Shown: in pieces, positions 1 to 8,303 of the stretch
Numbering within the stretch: position 1 is the first letter of the stretch
Layout: each line of letters begins with the position of its first letter
Assembly: GCF_900110455.1 (NCBI RefSeq)
Contig: NZ_FOIS01000004.1
Location: 434,001 to 498,000, forward strand
Length of the DNA stretch: 64,000 nucleotides
Origin: Natrinema salifodinae
Lineage (GTDB): Archaea; Halobacteriota; Halobacteria; Halobacteriales; Natrialbaceae
Direction: 5' to 3'
The notes under the pieces: model-generated
Database searches by the model: none
Seen by the model: the letters and a program-made list of their open reading frames with translations, nothing else
Told to the model about the DNA's origin: nothing
Translations under genes and position numbers: made by a program

Positions 1-403
1 CGTCGAAGAAGCCCCGGTGGGGATACCGGCCGTGGTAGACCAGATCCTCGACGGTGATCGAGCCCAGCGAGTCGTTCTCCTGGGAGAGGACGCCCAGTTC
101 GCGGGCCAGTTCCTTCCGGTCGAAGGAGTCGAGGTCCTCGCCGTGGATCGTGACCGAACCCGCGTCCGGTTCGAGGTGGTTCGAGAGCGCCTTCAGGAGC
201 GTACTCTTCCCGCTGCCGTTCGGGCCGACGAGCGCGGTCACCGCGTTCTCCGGGATGTCCAGACGCGCACACTCGACGATCGTCTCCTCGCTCGTCGGGT
301 AACTCAACTCGAGGTCGTCGCCGACGAGCGCGCTCTCGACCGCGACGCCGTTGCTGTCGGTGATCCGTTCCTGGGTCGTTTGGGTCTCCGTTTGTTGTGC
401 CAT
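1..403 (-). CDS. Siderophore ABC transporter ATP-binding protein (partial, cut by left edge)
   Basis: This is the N-terminal 134 residues of a FecE/FepC-type ATPase that would drive uptake of ferric siderophore through the adjacent permease. A short Gln/Thr-rich leader is followed by the first ABC strand and a clear Walker A motif, GPNGSGKST, then the GEDLDSFDRKELARELGVLSQ region leading to the Q-loop, typical of iron-chelate importers. The ATG shares one base with the permease stop codon (TAATG), so the two are translationally coupled. The signature and Walker B motifs lie beyond the window. The chelate family is clear from the sequence; the exact substrate is inferred from the permease and the distant siderophore operon. 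Confidence 0.93.
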   Translation of the reverse strand, partial: MAQQTETQTTQERITDSNGVAVESALVGDDLELSYPTSEETIVECARLDIPENAVTALVGPNGSGKSTLLKALSNHLEPDAGSVTIHGEDLDSFDRKELARELGVLSQENDSLGSITVEDLVYHGRYPHRGFFD

Positions 404-1512
404 TATAGCTCACCCATGGACTGCTGGTTGCGCATCAGATAGAGGAAGTACGGACCGCCGATCAAGCCGGTCACGACGCCGACCGGGACCTGCGTGCCGG
501 ACAGCGCGAGCCGCGCGCCGACGTCGGCGGAGACCATCAGCGCCGGTCCCGCAAAGAGACAGCCGATCATCAGCTGCCGGTAGTCGCCGCCCACCGTGTT
601 CCGTACGATGTGGGGGACGACGAGCCCGAAGAAGCTCACGACACCGGCGACTGCGATCGCGACGCTGGCCGCGAGAATCGCGACCGCGGAGAGGAAAAAG
701 CGGACCCGCTCGACGCGCATGCCCAGCGAGCGAGCGGTGCTCTCGCCCAGCAGGAGGACGTTCAACTGCCGCGAGCCCGCGAGCGCGATCGCGATTGCGA
801 CGATCGCCGGCAGGATCGCGATCCGGACCTCGTCCCACCCGGTTCCCGTCAGCGATCCGGTGAGCCAGGCGATCGCCGTCTGCACCACGCCGAGGTCGTC
901 CGCGAAGAAGAACAGCCCCTGCTGGAGCGACTGGAAGACCATGTTGACGATGACGCCCGCGAGCACCAGGCGGACGGGGCTGGTCCCGCCCTTCCAGGCG
1001 ATGCCGTAGACGACCAGGAAGGCGACGGTGCCGCCGAGGGCGGCGACCAACGGGAGGAACGGCGCGAGGCCGCTGAAGACGACCAGCGTCGCCAGGACGG
1101 CGAAGCCGGCCCCCGAGCTGACACCCAGCACGAAGGGGCTGGCCAGTTCGTTTCGCGTCACGGCCTGAAAGATCGCGCCGGAGACCGCCAGCGTCGCGCC
1201 GGCGATGATGCCGACGAACACGCGCGGGAGTCGAAGGTTCCAGACGACGATACTGGCGGTGTCCATGTCCGGGAGTTCGGTCCCGAACAGGAACGCCGTC
1301 CACGCGTTGAGGTTGAAGATCACCATCGGGTCGAACACCGCCCGCCAGGCCTCGGCGACCGTCATCGAGTACTCGCCGAACGTCACCTGCACGAGCCCGG
1401 CGACGACGGTGACGACCGTACTCGCCAGGCAAAAGAGCACGAGCGTTCCGGTGACCCATCCCCCCCGCTCCCGAGCGGACGCGTGCCCGCCGACCGACTT
1501 CGCTTCTGCCAT
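403..1512 (-). CDS. FecCD-family iron-siderophore ABC permease
   Basis: A 369-residue polytopic membrane protein of the FecCD/BtuC family, which forms the dimeric channel for ferric siderophore or cobalamin import. Several hydrophobic helices are visible. Family hallmarks include NLRLPRVFVGIIAGATLAVSGAIFQ near residues 90-115, and LGVSSGAGFAVLATL further on. Near the C-terminus lies the FFGLVVPHIVR region, which contacts the ATPase. The start lies only six bases from an iron-box palindrome (1518-1533), so transcription is probably repressed by an Idr/DtxR-like regulator when iron is plentiful. It is first gene of an operon continuing into the ATPase. No substrate-binding protein is visible here; it may lie to the left. 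Confidence 0.93.
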   Translation of the reverse strand: MAEAKSVGGHASARERGGWVTGTLVLFCLASTVVTVVAGLVQVTFGEYSMTVAEAWRAVFDPMVIFNLNAWTAFLFGTELPDMDTASIVVWNLRLPRVFVGIIAGATLAVSGAIFQAVTRNELASPFVLGVSSGAGFAVLATLVVFSGLAPFLPLVAALGGTVAFLVVYGIAWKGGTSPVRLVLAGVIVNMVFQSLQQGLFFFADDLGVVQTAIAWLTGSLTGTGWDEVRIAILPAIVAIAIALAGSRQLNVLLLGESTARSLGMRVERVRFFLSAVAILAASVAIAVAGVVSFFGLVVPHIVRNTVGGDYRQLMIGCLFAGPALMVSADVGARLALSGTQVPVGVVTGLIGGPYFLYLMRNQQSMGEL

Positions 1513-1517
1513 CCCTA

Positions 1518-1533
1518 TTTAGGTGTGCCTAAA
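1518..1533. promoter_or_regulatory. Iron-box operator (single) before the siderophore permease
   Basis: The bases read TTTAGGTGTGCCTAAA, two TTTAGG/CCTAAA half-sites around four central bases. The same half-sites occur twice before the siderophore biosynthesis operon at 20965-21016. Such palindromes are the known targets of DtxR-family Idr/SirR regulators in haloarchaea. It sits just before the permease start, where a bound repressor would block transcription. Confidence 0.8.
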
Positions 1534-1652
1534 AGATGTTTAGTAGTTGCGGTTACGAGACCGTTTGACAACTGATAGTCATGATCGCGGTCGATCGACG
1601 GACCGTCTCGCGTTAAACTGGGCTAAATCGCCGGCTTGTGCCGAAATTCTGG

Positions 1653-2018
1653 TCACTCCAGGAGTTCGATTTCGTCGTTCCCGTTCGGGACGGCACAGAG
1701 GAACGCGCCGGGTTCGTCGCCCTCGTTGCGGTACCAGTGGACCGTCCCGGCGGGGATCAACAGCGAGTCGCCAGGCTCGACCGCGTACTCCTCGTCACCG
1801 ATACCGACCGTGTACTCGCCGTCGAGGACGTACTGTTCGTGTTCGACGTCGTTGGTGTGTTTCGGTACCTCTGCGCCGGGTTCGAGGACGAACCGGCGGA
1901 TCGCGAAGTGGGGCGCGCCGTGGTCGTCGCTGACGAGGACGCCCTTCTCGAGGCCGTCGGCCGCGTCGACGGACTCGTACTCGATCTCGTCGCTGCGCCG
2001 GACCAGTGGCTCGGTCAT
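1653..2018 (-). CDS. Cupin-domain protein
   Basis: A 121-residue single-domain cupin. The two cupin motifs are visible: a first motif around PGAEVPKHTNDVEHEQYVLDG, with the metal-binding His and Glu, and a second around EPGDSLLIPAGTVHWYRN. Small cupins of this kind bind a metal and act as isomerases, dioxygenases or sensors; the substrate cannot be read here. The ATG at 2018 is preferred over an upstream in-frame start because it begins with the acidic, conserved-looking MTEPLVRR segment. It stands alone between the importer promoter and the cold-shock gene, transcribed on the minus strand. Confidence 0.85.
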   Translation of the reverse strand: MTEPLVRRSDEIEYESVDAADGLEKGVLVSDDHGAPHFAIRRFVLEPGAEVPKHTNDVEHEQYVLDGEYTVGIGDEEYAVEPGDSLLIPAGTVHWYRNEGDEPGAFLCAVPNGNDEIELLE

Positions 2019-2219
2019 ACGCCGACTCGGTGCCGGATCCACAAAACCGTCGGGGATGGTCGAGTCGGATAGTGAGTTGCGAGGAGCGTCACACCATCGG
2101 AATCGGATTGACGTGCTACCCGCTCTGCGACGACAGAGTCAGGGCAGCGTCAGCGACGGTCGCGTCGCTATCCGGTGTAAAATACTGCAGTCAAGTGCCG
2201 ATACCGTAACGAATTCGCC

Positions 2220-2414
2220 TTACAGGCGCTCGACGTTGGTCGCGCGCGGGCCCTTGGGGGCCTGCTCGATGTCGAACTCGAGTTCCTGACCCTCTTCGAG
2301 GTCAGGGCCGCCGATGTCTTCCATGTGGAAGAAGACGTCCTCGTCCGCGTCCTCAGTCTCGATGAATCCGTAGCCGCCAGTGTCGTTGAAGAAATCAACG
2401 GTTCCTTTCGCCAT
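2220..2414 (-). CDS. cspA: Cold-shock domain protein (CspA family)
   Basis: A 64-residue OB-fold nucleic-acid-binding protein. The RNP1-like motif GGYGFIE and RNP2-like VFFHMEDI are present, and the length equals that of typical haloarchaeal Csp proteins. It would bind single-stranded RNA or DNA and loosen RNA secondary structure. The start at MAKGTVDFF is the family start; an upstream extension in the same frame is not conserved in style. It is monocistronic, with no close partner. Confidence 0.95.
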   Translation of the reverse strand: MAKGTVDFFNDTGGYGFIETEDADEDVFFHMEDIGGPDLEEGQELEFDIEQAPKGPRATNVERL

Positions 2415-2703
2415 TGCTTCTAAAGAGAGCGGCCCGGGAGTGATAAACCCTACGACTCGGCCCACGGCTGCAACTGCGGGGAGAGAAGGGCCAAGAGGGC
2501 CTCTCTCCGCCACTGCAGGAGTTATCGACGCCAGAGGCGGTCCCCATCCTCCAGACGGCTGACCGTGATCGAAATCAGGTTGATGACGGCTAAGGCCGCC
2601 AGGCCGGCGGCGGAGATCGCGGTGATGACGGTCCGACGTCCGTCGTCTCGCCGCGGTCGCGGCTGCCGAAGTTCCTTATAGCCGCCGCGGAAAAACGGAC
2701 GGT
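2415..2703. other. Intergenic region; possible degenerate small reading frame
   Basis: This stretch separates cspA from the Lrp regulator. On the minus strand a frame ending at 2522 would encode a basic stretch followed by a hydrophobic helix (VITAISAAGLAALAVINLIS), but no ATG, GTG or TTG start was found in frame. It is therefore not called as a gene. Confidence 0.4.
2673..2681 (+). promoter_or_regulatory. TATA box of the Lrp/AsnC regulator
   Basis: TCCTTATAG lies centred about 26 bases before the ATG at 2704. That is the spacing expected for a leaderless haloarchaeal transcript. Confidence 0.6.
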
Positions 2704-3168
2704 ATGACGGATTACGAACTCGACGCGGTCGATCGGGAGATCCTCTACGCGTTACAGGAGGAGGCTCGGAACCTTTCGTCCAGCGAGATCGCCGAGCGGA
2801 CCGAGGCGTCGTCGAGTACGGTCCGCAAACGAATCCAGCGGCTGGAATCGGAGGGCGTGATCAAGGGGTACAGCGCGAACATCGATTACACGAAGTCCGG
2901 CTATCCGATCCGGATGCTCCTCTTCTGTACGGCTCCGATCCCGGAACGGGGCGACTACATCGACGACATACTGGACATCCCCGGCGTCGTCTCGGTACAG
3001 GAGTTGGTCACGGGCGAGCAGAACCTGCTCGTGACGGCCGTCGTCAAGACCGACCGGGATATTACACCGATCGCACAGGAGATTTCGGATATGGGACTGA
3101 CGATCACTGACGAGGTGCTCGTACGGAGTCACCAGTCGACGTCGTTCGACGAGTTCTCCTCGCGGTAA
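2704..3168 (+). CDS. Lrp/AsnC family transcriptional regulator
   Basis: A 154-residue regulator with an N-terminal winged helix-turn-helix (about residues 5-60, including the recognition-helix region TEASSSTVRKRIQRLESEGVI in part) and a C-terminal RAM-like effector domain (about 65-145). Lrp family proteins form dimers and octamers and respond to amino acids or related metabolites. The gene is followed, same strand and 308 bases later, by dabB; whether it controls that pair is an inference from proximity only. The leaderless start at 2704 is supported by the TATA box. Confidence 0.9.
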   Translation: MTDYELDAVDREILYALQEEARNLSSSEIAERTEASSSTVRKRIQRLESEGVIKGYSANIDYTKSGYPIRMLLFCTAPIPERGDYIDDILDIPGVVSVQELVTGEQNLLVTAVVKTDRDITPIAQEISDMGLTITDEVLVRSHQSTSFDEFSSR

Positions 3169-3476
3169 CGCGGCGAATCGCCGTCCCTCCGTCTCGTCCG
3201 AACCCCCCGCTCTCGCTTCTCCGCGCGTCGCGCTCTCGGATACCGCGAGCGGCGACGTCCGGTCGTCTCGACCATCCTGACTCTCGGTACCAAGACACAT
3301 ATCTATCACGATCGTCTACTATAGAGCGGTCGCCGAACGATTTGTTCGAACCCGAGGATATAATAACCGGTCTGTTCGTATATGGAGTGAAGACGACCAG
3401 GCGTGCAAGTGTTGCCGGAATCGACTCGCCGCGACGCGACCGCGATCACGCGCTGGTCCGAGCGTGAACTCGAAGC
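3169..3476. other. Intergenic/leader region before dabB with a palindrome and TATA-like sequence
   Basis: The stretch holds an inverted repeat CGAAC-GATTT-GTTCG (3334-3348), then an A/T-rich GAGGATATAATAACC segment (about 3353-3366). If that is the dabB TATA box, the transcript would have a leader of roughly 90 bases, unusual in this window where most genes look leaderless. No gene is supported here. Confidence 0.5.
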
Positions 3477-4976
3477 ATGACCGACGAAAGGGCACCCGCA
3501 TCCGACGACGACGTCGCACCGCTTCCCGAACCGACGCCGCCGATCTCGCTCGTCCCCCGAGCGTCGACCTGGGCGGTCTGGGCGCTTTTCCTCTGCAGCG
3601 TCGGCATCCTCGTGGTCGCGGCCCGAAGCGGGGCCGGCTGGGAGATTCCGGGCTACCTGCGCGTCGACGGGCTGACCGCGGTCATGTGGGTCGTGGTCAC
3701 CTTCTTCAGCGGTATCGTCCACAGCTACTCCCGACGCTACCTGGCGGGCGACCGTCACGTCGACCGGTTCTACGCCCGCATCTTCGCGTTCACGCTCGTC
3801 GTTATGACGCTGACCGCGGCCGACCACGTCGCGCTGTTCGCGGCCGCCTGGCTGGCGATGGGCCTGGCGATGGCGTCGCTGATCGGGCACGTTCGCGAGT
3901 GGGCGCAAGCGCGGGCCGCCGCCGCGCTCGCCCGTCGGTACTTCCTCGCCAGCAGCGCGGTGCTGACCGCCGCGCTGGCCGTCCTGGTCTGGTCGACGGG
4001 AGCGACGAGCATCACCGGGATCTTCGAGAACCTCGAGCGGGTCTCGCGGACGGCCGGCCTCGTCGCCGCCGGCGGCATCGTCCTCGCCGCGATCGTCCAG
4101 TCGGCCCTGTTCCCGTTCCACGGGTGGCTGCTGTCGTCGATGACGGCACCGACGCCGGCCTCCGCCCTGATGCACGCCGGGTTCGTCAACGCGGGCGGGG
4201 TCCTGCTCACCAGGTTCGCGCCGGTGGTCGCCGACGAACTCGTCGTCATGTCGGCGCTCGTCCTCGTCGGCGCGGGCAGCGCCGTGCTCGGTCAGGCGAT
4301 GATCCTCGTTCAGTCGAACGTCAAGCGCGAACTCGGCTGCTCGACGATGGCCCAGATGGGCTTTATGATACTGCAGTGCGGCCTCGGCTTCTTCGCCGCC
4401 GCGATCGCCCACCTCGTCTTGCACGGGTTCTACAAGGCGTATCTTTTCCTGTCGTCGGGGGCCGTCGTCGAGCGGACGGCTCCCAAGGACGGCGACCACA
4501 CCCACCTCGGCTTCTCGGGGATGGCCGTCAGCCTGGCGACGGCCGTCGGCGGGGGCGCGCTGTTCGGCGTCCTCACCGGGAAGGCGACGAGCCTCGCGCT
4601 GAACGGCGGGACCGTCCTGACGCTCGTGGTCGTGCTGACGACGCTGACCGCGGCGCGGGACATCCTGCGACGGTCGACCCTGCCGACGGCGGTCAGGTTC
4701 GTCAGCGTCCCGCTGGTCGTGCTGACCGCCATCGGCGGCTACGCCGTCGCGTTCAACGCCGTCTCGACGATGCTCTCGGGCGTCCCCATGACCCACGTCT
4801 CGACGGACCTGACGGGCGCCCACTCCCTCGTCGTCGCCCTGTTCGTCGGCGCCTACCTCGTCGTCGAACTCGGCTGGCACCGCTCGAGCGAGCGCCTCTA
4901 CGTCTCCCTGCTGAACCTCTCGCAGCCCGATCCGACGACCGTGCTCACCGACAAGGAGGAATACGACGATGTCTGA
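3477..4976 (+). CDS. dabB: DabB-type proton-conducting membrane subunit (NuoL/MrpA-like)
   Basis: A 499-residue polytopic protein of the proton-antiporter (Proton_antipo_M) family, related to NuoL, MrpA and NdhF. The diagnostic helix motif beginning HGWLLSSMTAPTPASALMHA starts at residue 215, followed by VKRELGCSTMAQMG and HLVLHGFYKAYLFLSSG. These are the conserved proton-channel segments. It overlaps dabA by eight bases, and the DabB-DabA pair is known from proteobacteria as a DIC accumulator in which ion flow through DabB energises CO2 hydration in DabA. There is no complex I gene set around it, which supports the DAB assignment. Confidence 0.9.
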   Translation: MTDERAPASDDDVAPLPEPTPPISLVPRASTWAVWALFLCSVGILVVAARSGAGWEIPGYLRVDGLTAVMWVVVTFFSGIVHSYSRRYLAGDRHVDRFYARIFAFTLVVMTLTAADHVALFAAAWLAMGLAMASLIGHVREWAQARAAAALARRYFLASSAVLTAALAVLVWSTGATSITGIFENLERVSRTAGLVAAGGIVLAAIVQSALFPFHGWLLSSMTAPTPASALMHAGFVNAGGVLLTRFAPVVADELVVMSALVLVGAGSAVLGQAMILVQSNVKRELGCSTMAQMGFMILQCGLGFFAAAIAHLVLHGFYKAYLFLSSGAVVERTAPKDGDHTHLGFSGMAVSLATAVGGGALFGVLTGKATSLALNGGTVLTLVVVLTTLTAARDILRRSTLPTAVRFVSVPLVVLTAIGGYAVAFNAVSTMLSGVPMTHVSTDLTGAHSLVVALFVGAYLVVELGWHRSSERLYVSLLNLSQPDPTTVLTDKEEYDDV

Positions 4977-7437
4977 GCAACTCGACGATCAGCGCCGCAT
5001 CGAGGAGAGTATCGACCGCGCGGCCGACCGCATCGGCTCGGTCTGGCCACTGCACTCGTTCGTCACGGCCAACCCCCTCTCGGGGTTCGAGGACGAGCCG
5101 TTCCACCAGGCCGTCGCGGAGGGCCAACGCCTGTTCGGCGGGCGCGGCTACCCGCGCCCGTCGGTCTTCCGTCGAGCCTGGGAGGACGGTCGAATCGATC
5201 CGGACGTACTGCACGCCGAACTCGAGGCCCGCGGGATCGACCGCGACCCGGAGGACCTCCTCGCGGAGATGGCCGAGGGCGACGCGGAGCGCGGCGAGCC
5301 CGATACCGCGACCGAGGAAGTCGACCGCGTGCTGTCGAAGTGGCTCGCCGCCTTCCTCGACGAGGGCGAAGCCAAATGGCCGATGCCGAACCGCGAGGAG
5401 GGATTCTACGCCGCCTGGCGCTCGGTCGCCCCGTACGACGGCGACGCACCCGGCTGCGACGATCCCGACGACCTCCCCGAGACGGCGACGGCGGCGCTCG
5501 AGGCGGTCCTCGCGGACTATCCCGTGGGACAGTGGGACGACATCTTAGCGCACCACCTCGCCGCGCTCCCCGGGTGGAGCGGGTTCATCAAGCAGCGGAT
5601 CGACGACGACACTGACCGGTGGCAGGAGCGGTACCCGATCACGCTAGCGGAGTACCTGGCGGTGCGGCTGACGCTGGCGGACCTGCTGGACGCGCCGATC
5701 GAACCCGAAGCCGACGCCGTCGAGAGCGGCGGCGACGGCCCTGCCGGTGACGTCGCCGACGTCGACGGGGACGTTCCCCTCGCCGAGAGCTGGCTGACCG
5801 CCTGGGAGGAGAGCTACCGCGACCGGCTCCTCGAGGGGCTCGACGACGGGGTCGCGGACCCCTCGTCGGGGGACGACGGGGAGCGCCCGGCCGCGCAACT
5901 GGTGTTCTGCATCGACACCCGCTCGGAGGTGATCCGTCGCCACATCGAGGCTCAAGGTCCCTACGAGACCCACGGCTACGCCGGCTTCTTCGGCGTGCCG
6001 ATGCGCTATCGGGGACACGACTCGGCGGGCGAGGCCGACGCCTGTCCGCCGATCGTCGAACCGGAACACCATGTCGTCGACCGGCCCGACGCCGATGGGG
6101 ACGCGGCGACCGCCCGCGAGCGGTGGACCGGCCTGGCCGACGCGGCGACGCACCACTTCGAGACGCTCAAGAAGAACGTCGTCGCCGCCTTCACATTCGT
6201 CGAGGGCGCCGGCGGCGCGTACGGCTCGGCGATGGCGACGCGGACGCTGGCGCCGTCGGCGATCGCCAAACTCGGCGCCGCCGTCGACGAGCGCGTGCCG
6301 AGTGCCCGCGAGATCTGTTCCCCCGCGATCGACTCCGAGGAGTACGACGATCACGATCACGCCGATCACGACCTCCCGCAGGGAATGAGCCTCGAGGAAA
6401 AGGTCGAGTACGCCGCGAGCGCCTTCGAACTCATGGGGTGGACGGTGTTCGCTCGCCTGGTCGTCTTCGCGGGTCACGCGAGCGAGACGACCAACAACCC
6501 CTTCGGCTCGAGCCTCGACTGCGGCGCCTGCGCCGGGAACCCCGGCGGCCCGAACGCCCGCGTGCTCGCGGCGATCTGTAACGACGAGGACGTCAGGGAC
6601 GCCCTCCGGGATCGCGGGTTCGAGATCCCCGAGGACACCGTCTTTCTTGCCGGCGAACACAACACGACGACCGACGAGCTCGCCCTGTTCGACGACGGGG
6701 TGCCCGAGAGCCACCGCGAGGACATAGAGCGGTTGCGCGAGGACCTCGCCAGCGCCCGGGCCGGCGCCGCGGCCGAGCGCACCGCGGCGACGACGGGCGG
6801 CGATCCCGATGCCGGCGTCGACGAGGTGGAACGCCGCGCGGCCGACTGGGCGGAGACCCGTCCGGAGTGGGGCCTGGCCGGCAACGCCTCGTTCGTTATC
6901 GGCCCGCGGGACCTGACCGACGGCCGGAACCTCCACGGGCGCGCGTTCCTGCACTCTTACGACTGGACGACCGATCCGGACGGCGAGGCCCTCGAGGGGA
7001 TCATGACGGGCCCGCTGGTCGTCACCCAGTGGATCAACAACCAGTACTACTTCGCGACCGTGGACAACGCCGTCTACGGCAGCGGGTCGAAGATCACCCA
7101 GAACCCGGTCGGCAACGTCGGGGTCGTGCAGGGCAACGGCGGCGACCTGATGACCGGCCTCCCGCTTCAGTCGCTCAAGGTCGCCGACGAGCGGCCGTAC
7201 CACCAGCCCCTCCGGCTGACGGCGGTCATCCACGCGCCGGTCGAGCGCGTGACCGAGATCCTCCGGACCCACGAGCAAGTCGAGCACTTGGCCGACAACG
7301 GCTGGATCGGAGACCTGACCGTCGTCGATCCCGAGCGCGATAACGCGGTCTTCCGCTATCTGGGCGACCTCGAGTGGGAGACCGACGCGGCGGCGGACCC
7401 CGCGGCGCCGGTCGCGCAGTCGGCCGCCGACGACTGA
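4969..7437 (+). CDS. dabA: DabA inorganic-carbon accumulation protein (DUF2309)
   Basis: An 822-residue DUF2309 protein, the cytoplasmic beta-carbonic-anhydrase-like subunit of the DAB bicarbonate accumulator. The predicted zinc and catalytic residues are all present: Cys314 and Asp316 in VFCIDTRSE, His503 in FAGHASETTNNPF and Cys518 in SLDCGACAGN. The spacing of His to Cys (15 residues) matches the characterised bacterial DabA. The C-terminal half carries the expected TGPLVVTQWINNQYYF and GNGGDLMTGLPLQSL segments. Acidic inserts (about residues 245-262) are probably halophilic adaptations. It begins inside the end of dabB and ends just before a convergently oriented carbonic anhydrase. Confidence 0.93.
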   Translation: MSEQLDDQRRIEESIDRAADRIGSVWPLHSFVTANPLSGFEDEPFHQAVAEGQRLFGGRGYPRPSVFRRAWEDGRIDPDVLHAELEARGIDRDPEDLLAEMAEGDAERGEPDTATEEVDRVLSKWLAAFLDEGEAKWPMPNREEGFYAAWRSVAPYDGDAPGCDDPDDLPETATAALEAVLADYPVGQWDDILAHHLAALPGWSGFIKQRIDDDTDRWQERYPITLAEYLAVRLTLADLLDAPIEPEADAVESGGDGPAGDVADVDGDVPLAESWLTAWEESYRDRLLEGLDDGVADPSSGDDGERPAAQLVFCIDTRSEVIRRHIEAQGPYETHGYAGFFGVPMRYRGHDSAGEADACPPIVEPEHHVVDRPDADGDAATARERWTGLADAATHHFETLKKNVVAAFTFVEGAGGAYGSAMATRTLAPSAIAKLGAAVDERVPSAREICSPAIDSEEYDDHDHADHDLPQGMSLEEKVEYAASAFELMGWTVFARLVVFAGHASETTNNPFGSSLDCGACAGNPGGPNARVLAAICNDEDVRDALRDRGFEIPEDTVFLAGEHNTTTDELALFDDGVPESHREDIERLREDLASARAGAAAERTAATTGGDPDAGVDEVERRAADWAETRPEWGLAGNASFVIGPRDLTDGRNLHGRAFLHSYDWTTDPDGEALEGIMTGPLVVTQWINNQYYFATVDNAVYGSGSKITQNPVGNVGVVQGNGGDLMTGLPLQSLKVADERPYHQPLRLTAVIHAPVERVTEILRTHEQVEHLADNGWIGDLTVVDPERDNAVFRYLGDLEWETDAAADPAAPVAQSAADD

Positions 7438-7458
7438 GCGTCGGGACTCGGACCGCTC

Positions 7459-8181
7459 TCACTCGCCCGGACCGACGTCCTCGTACAGCAGACTCTTTTG
7501 TGCCGCCTCGTATCCGTCCGGCACCGACTCGACGATCGCCTCGGGATCGGTCTCGCCGTCGACGGAGACGAGGTACGTCCGACCCGGATCGTCGCCGTAG
7601 ACGCCCTGGAAGTCGTAGACGAACCCGTAGATGTCGACGAAGTCCAGGACATCGTCCGATACGTACAGCGATCGCGCCTGGTAGCCGACGTTGTACTCGA
7701 CGAGCTGGTTGATCACCCGGTCGTCGGCCGCGTCGGCGTCGACGAGGCTGCTCTCGAGGGCCTCCTCGACCACGGGCACGAGCATATCGACCCACTTGTC
7801 GACGCCCCGCGGCCCGGGCGGGTCCTCGCCGATCGCGACCCGGTAGGCCGCGGTGACGGCGCCGCAGCCGGTGTGGCCCACGACGGCGACGGCGTCGGTC
7901 CCGGTGTGGTGAATCGGGTAGAGGATCCCGCCGTCGACGATCCGCTCGCCGTCGTCCTCGTCCCAGACCTGGTTCCCAATGTTGCTCGGCGTGAAGACTG
8001 CGCCCGGACGATCGACCCCCCACATGCCTTCGTGTGCAACCCGCGAGTCCGAACAGCAGATCGCGACGACGGTCGGCCGCTGGCCCGTCTGGACGTCCGC
8101 GAAGTACTCGTCCGGCAGCGACTCGATGTGGCGTTCGTTGCCCGCGAGCAGCTCCGCGAGTGTCTTGCGACCTGTTCCCAT
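7459..8181 (-). CDS. Beta-class carbonic anhydrase
   Basis: A 240-residue enzyme interconverting CO2 and bicarbonate. The zinc motif is complete: Cys43, Asp45 and Arg47 in CCSDSRV, and His103 with Cys106 in GHTGCGAV. I chose the ATG at 8181 although the frame is open further upstream, because the first product residues MGTGRKTLAELL match the usual start of the family and a T-rich box (minus-strand CTTTTTGG) lies about 25 bases before it. It is convergent with dabA and 21 bases away, which points to a shared role in inorganic-carbon supply. Confidence 0.93.
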   Translation of the reverse strand: MGTGRKTLAELLAGNERHIESLPDEYFADVQTGQRPTVVAICCSDSRVAHEGMWGVDRPGAVFTPSNIGNQVWDEDDGERIVDGGILYPIHHTGTDAVAVVGHTGCGAVTAAYRVAIGEDPPGPRGVDKWVDMLVPVVEEALESSLVDADAADDRVINQLVEYNVGYQARSLYVSDDVLDFVDIYGFVYDFQGVYGDDPGRTYLVSVDGETDPEAIVESVPDGYEAAQKSLLYEDVGPGE

Positions 8182-8303
8182 ACCATACGTACCCGAACGA
8201 GGGCCAAAAAGGTTCGATCCGTCGGCGTCCGCGACAGTATCGGGGCGTTCGGCCGAACTTCCGCGAGCCAAATACTCACCTTCCGGGGCGCCGATATAAC
8301 GGT

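Noticed and set aside
2522-2703. Small minus-strand frame with a hydrophobic helix next to the Lrp gene
   Set aside because: The reading looks protein-like, but there is no start codon in frame before it meets the regulator gene.
3306-4880. Long acidic open frame on the minus strand, antisense to dabB
   Set aside because: It is a mirror of the GC-rich codon pattern of dabB, lacks domains, and the plus-strand protein is clearly conserved.
3477-4976. Reading the DabB gene as a complex I (NuoL) or Mrp antiporter subunit
   Set aside because: The gene overlaps dabA and no other nuo or mrp genes are near, so the DAB assignment is better.
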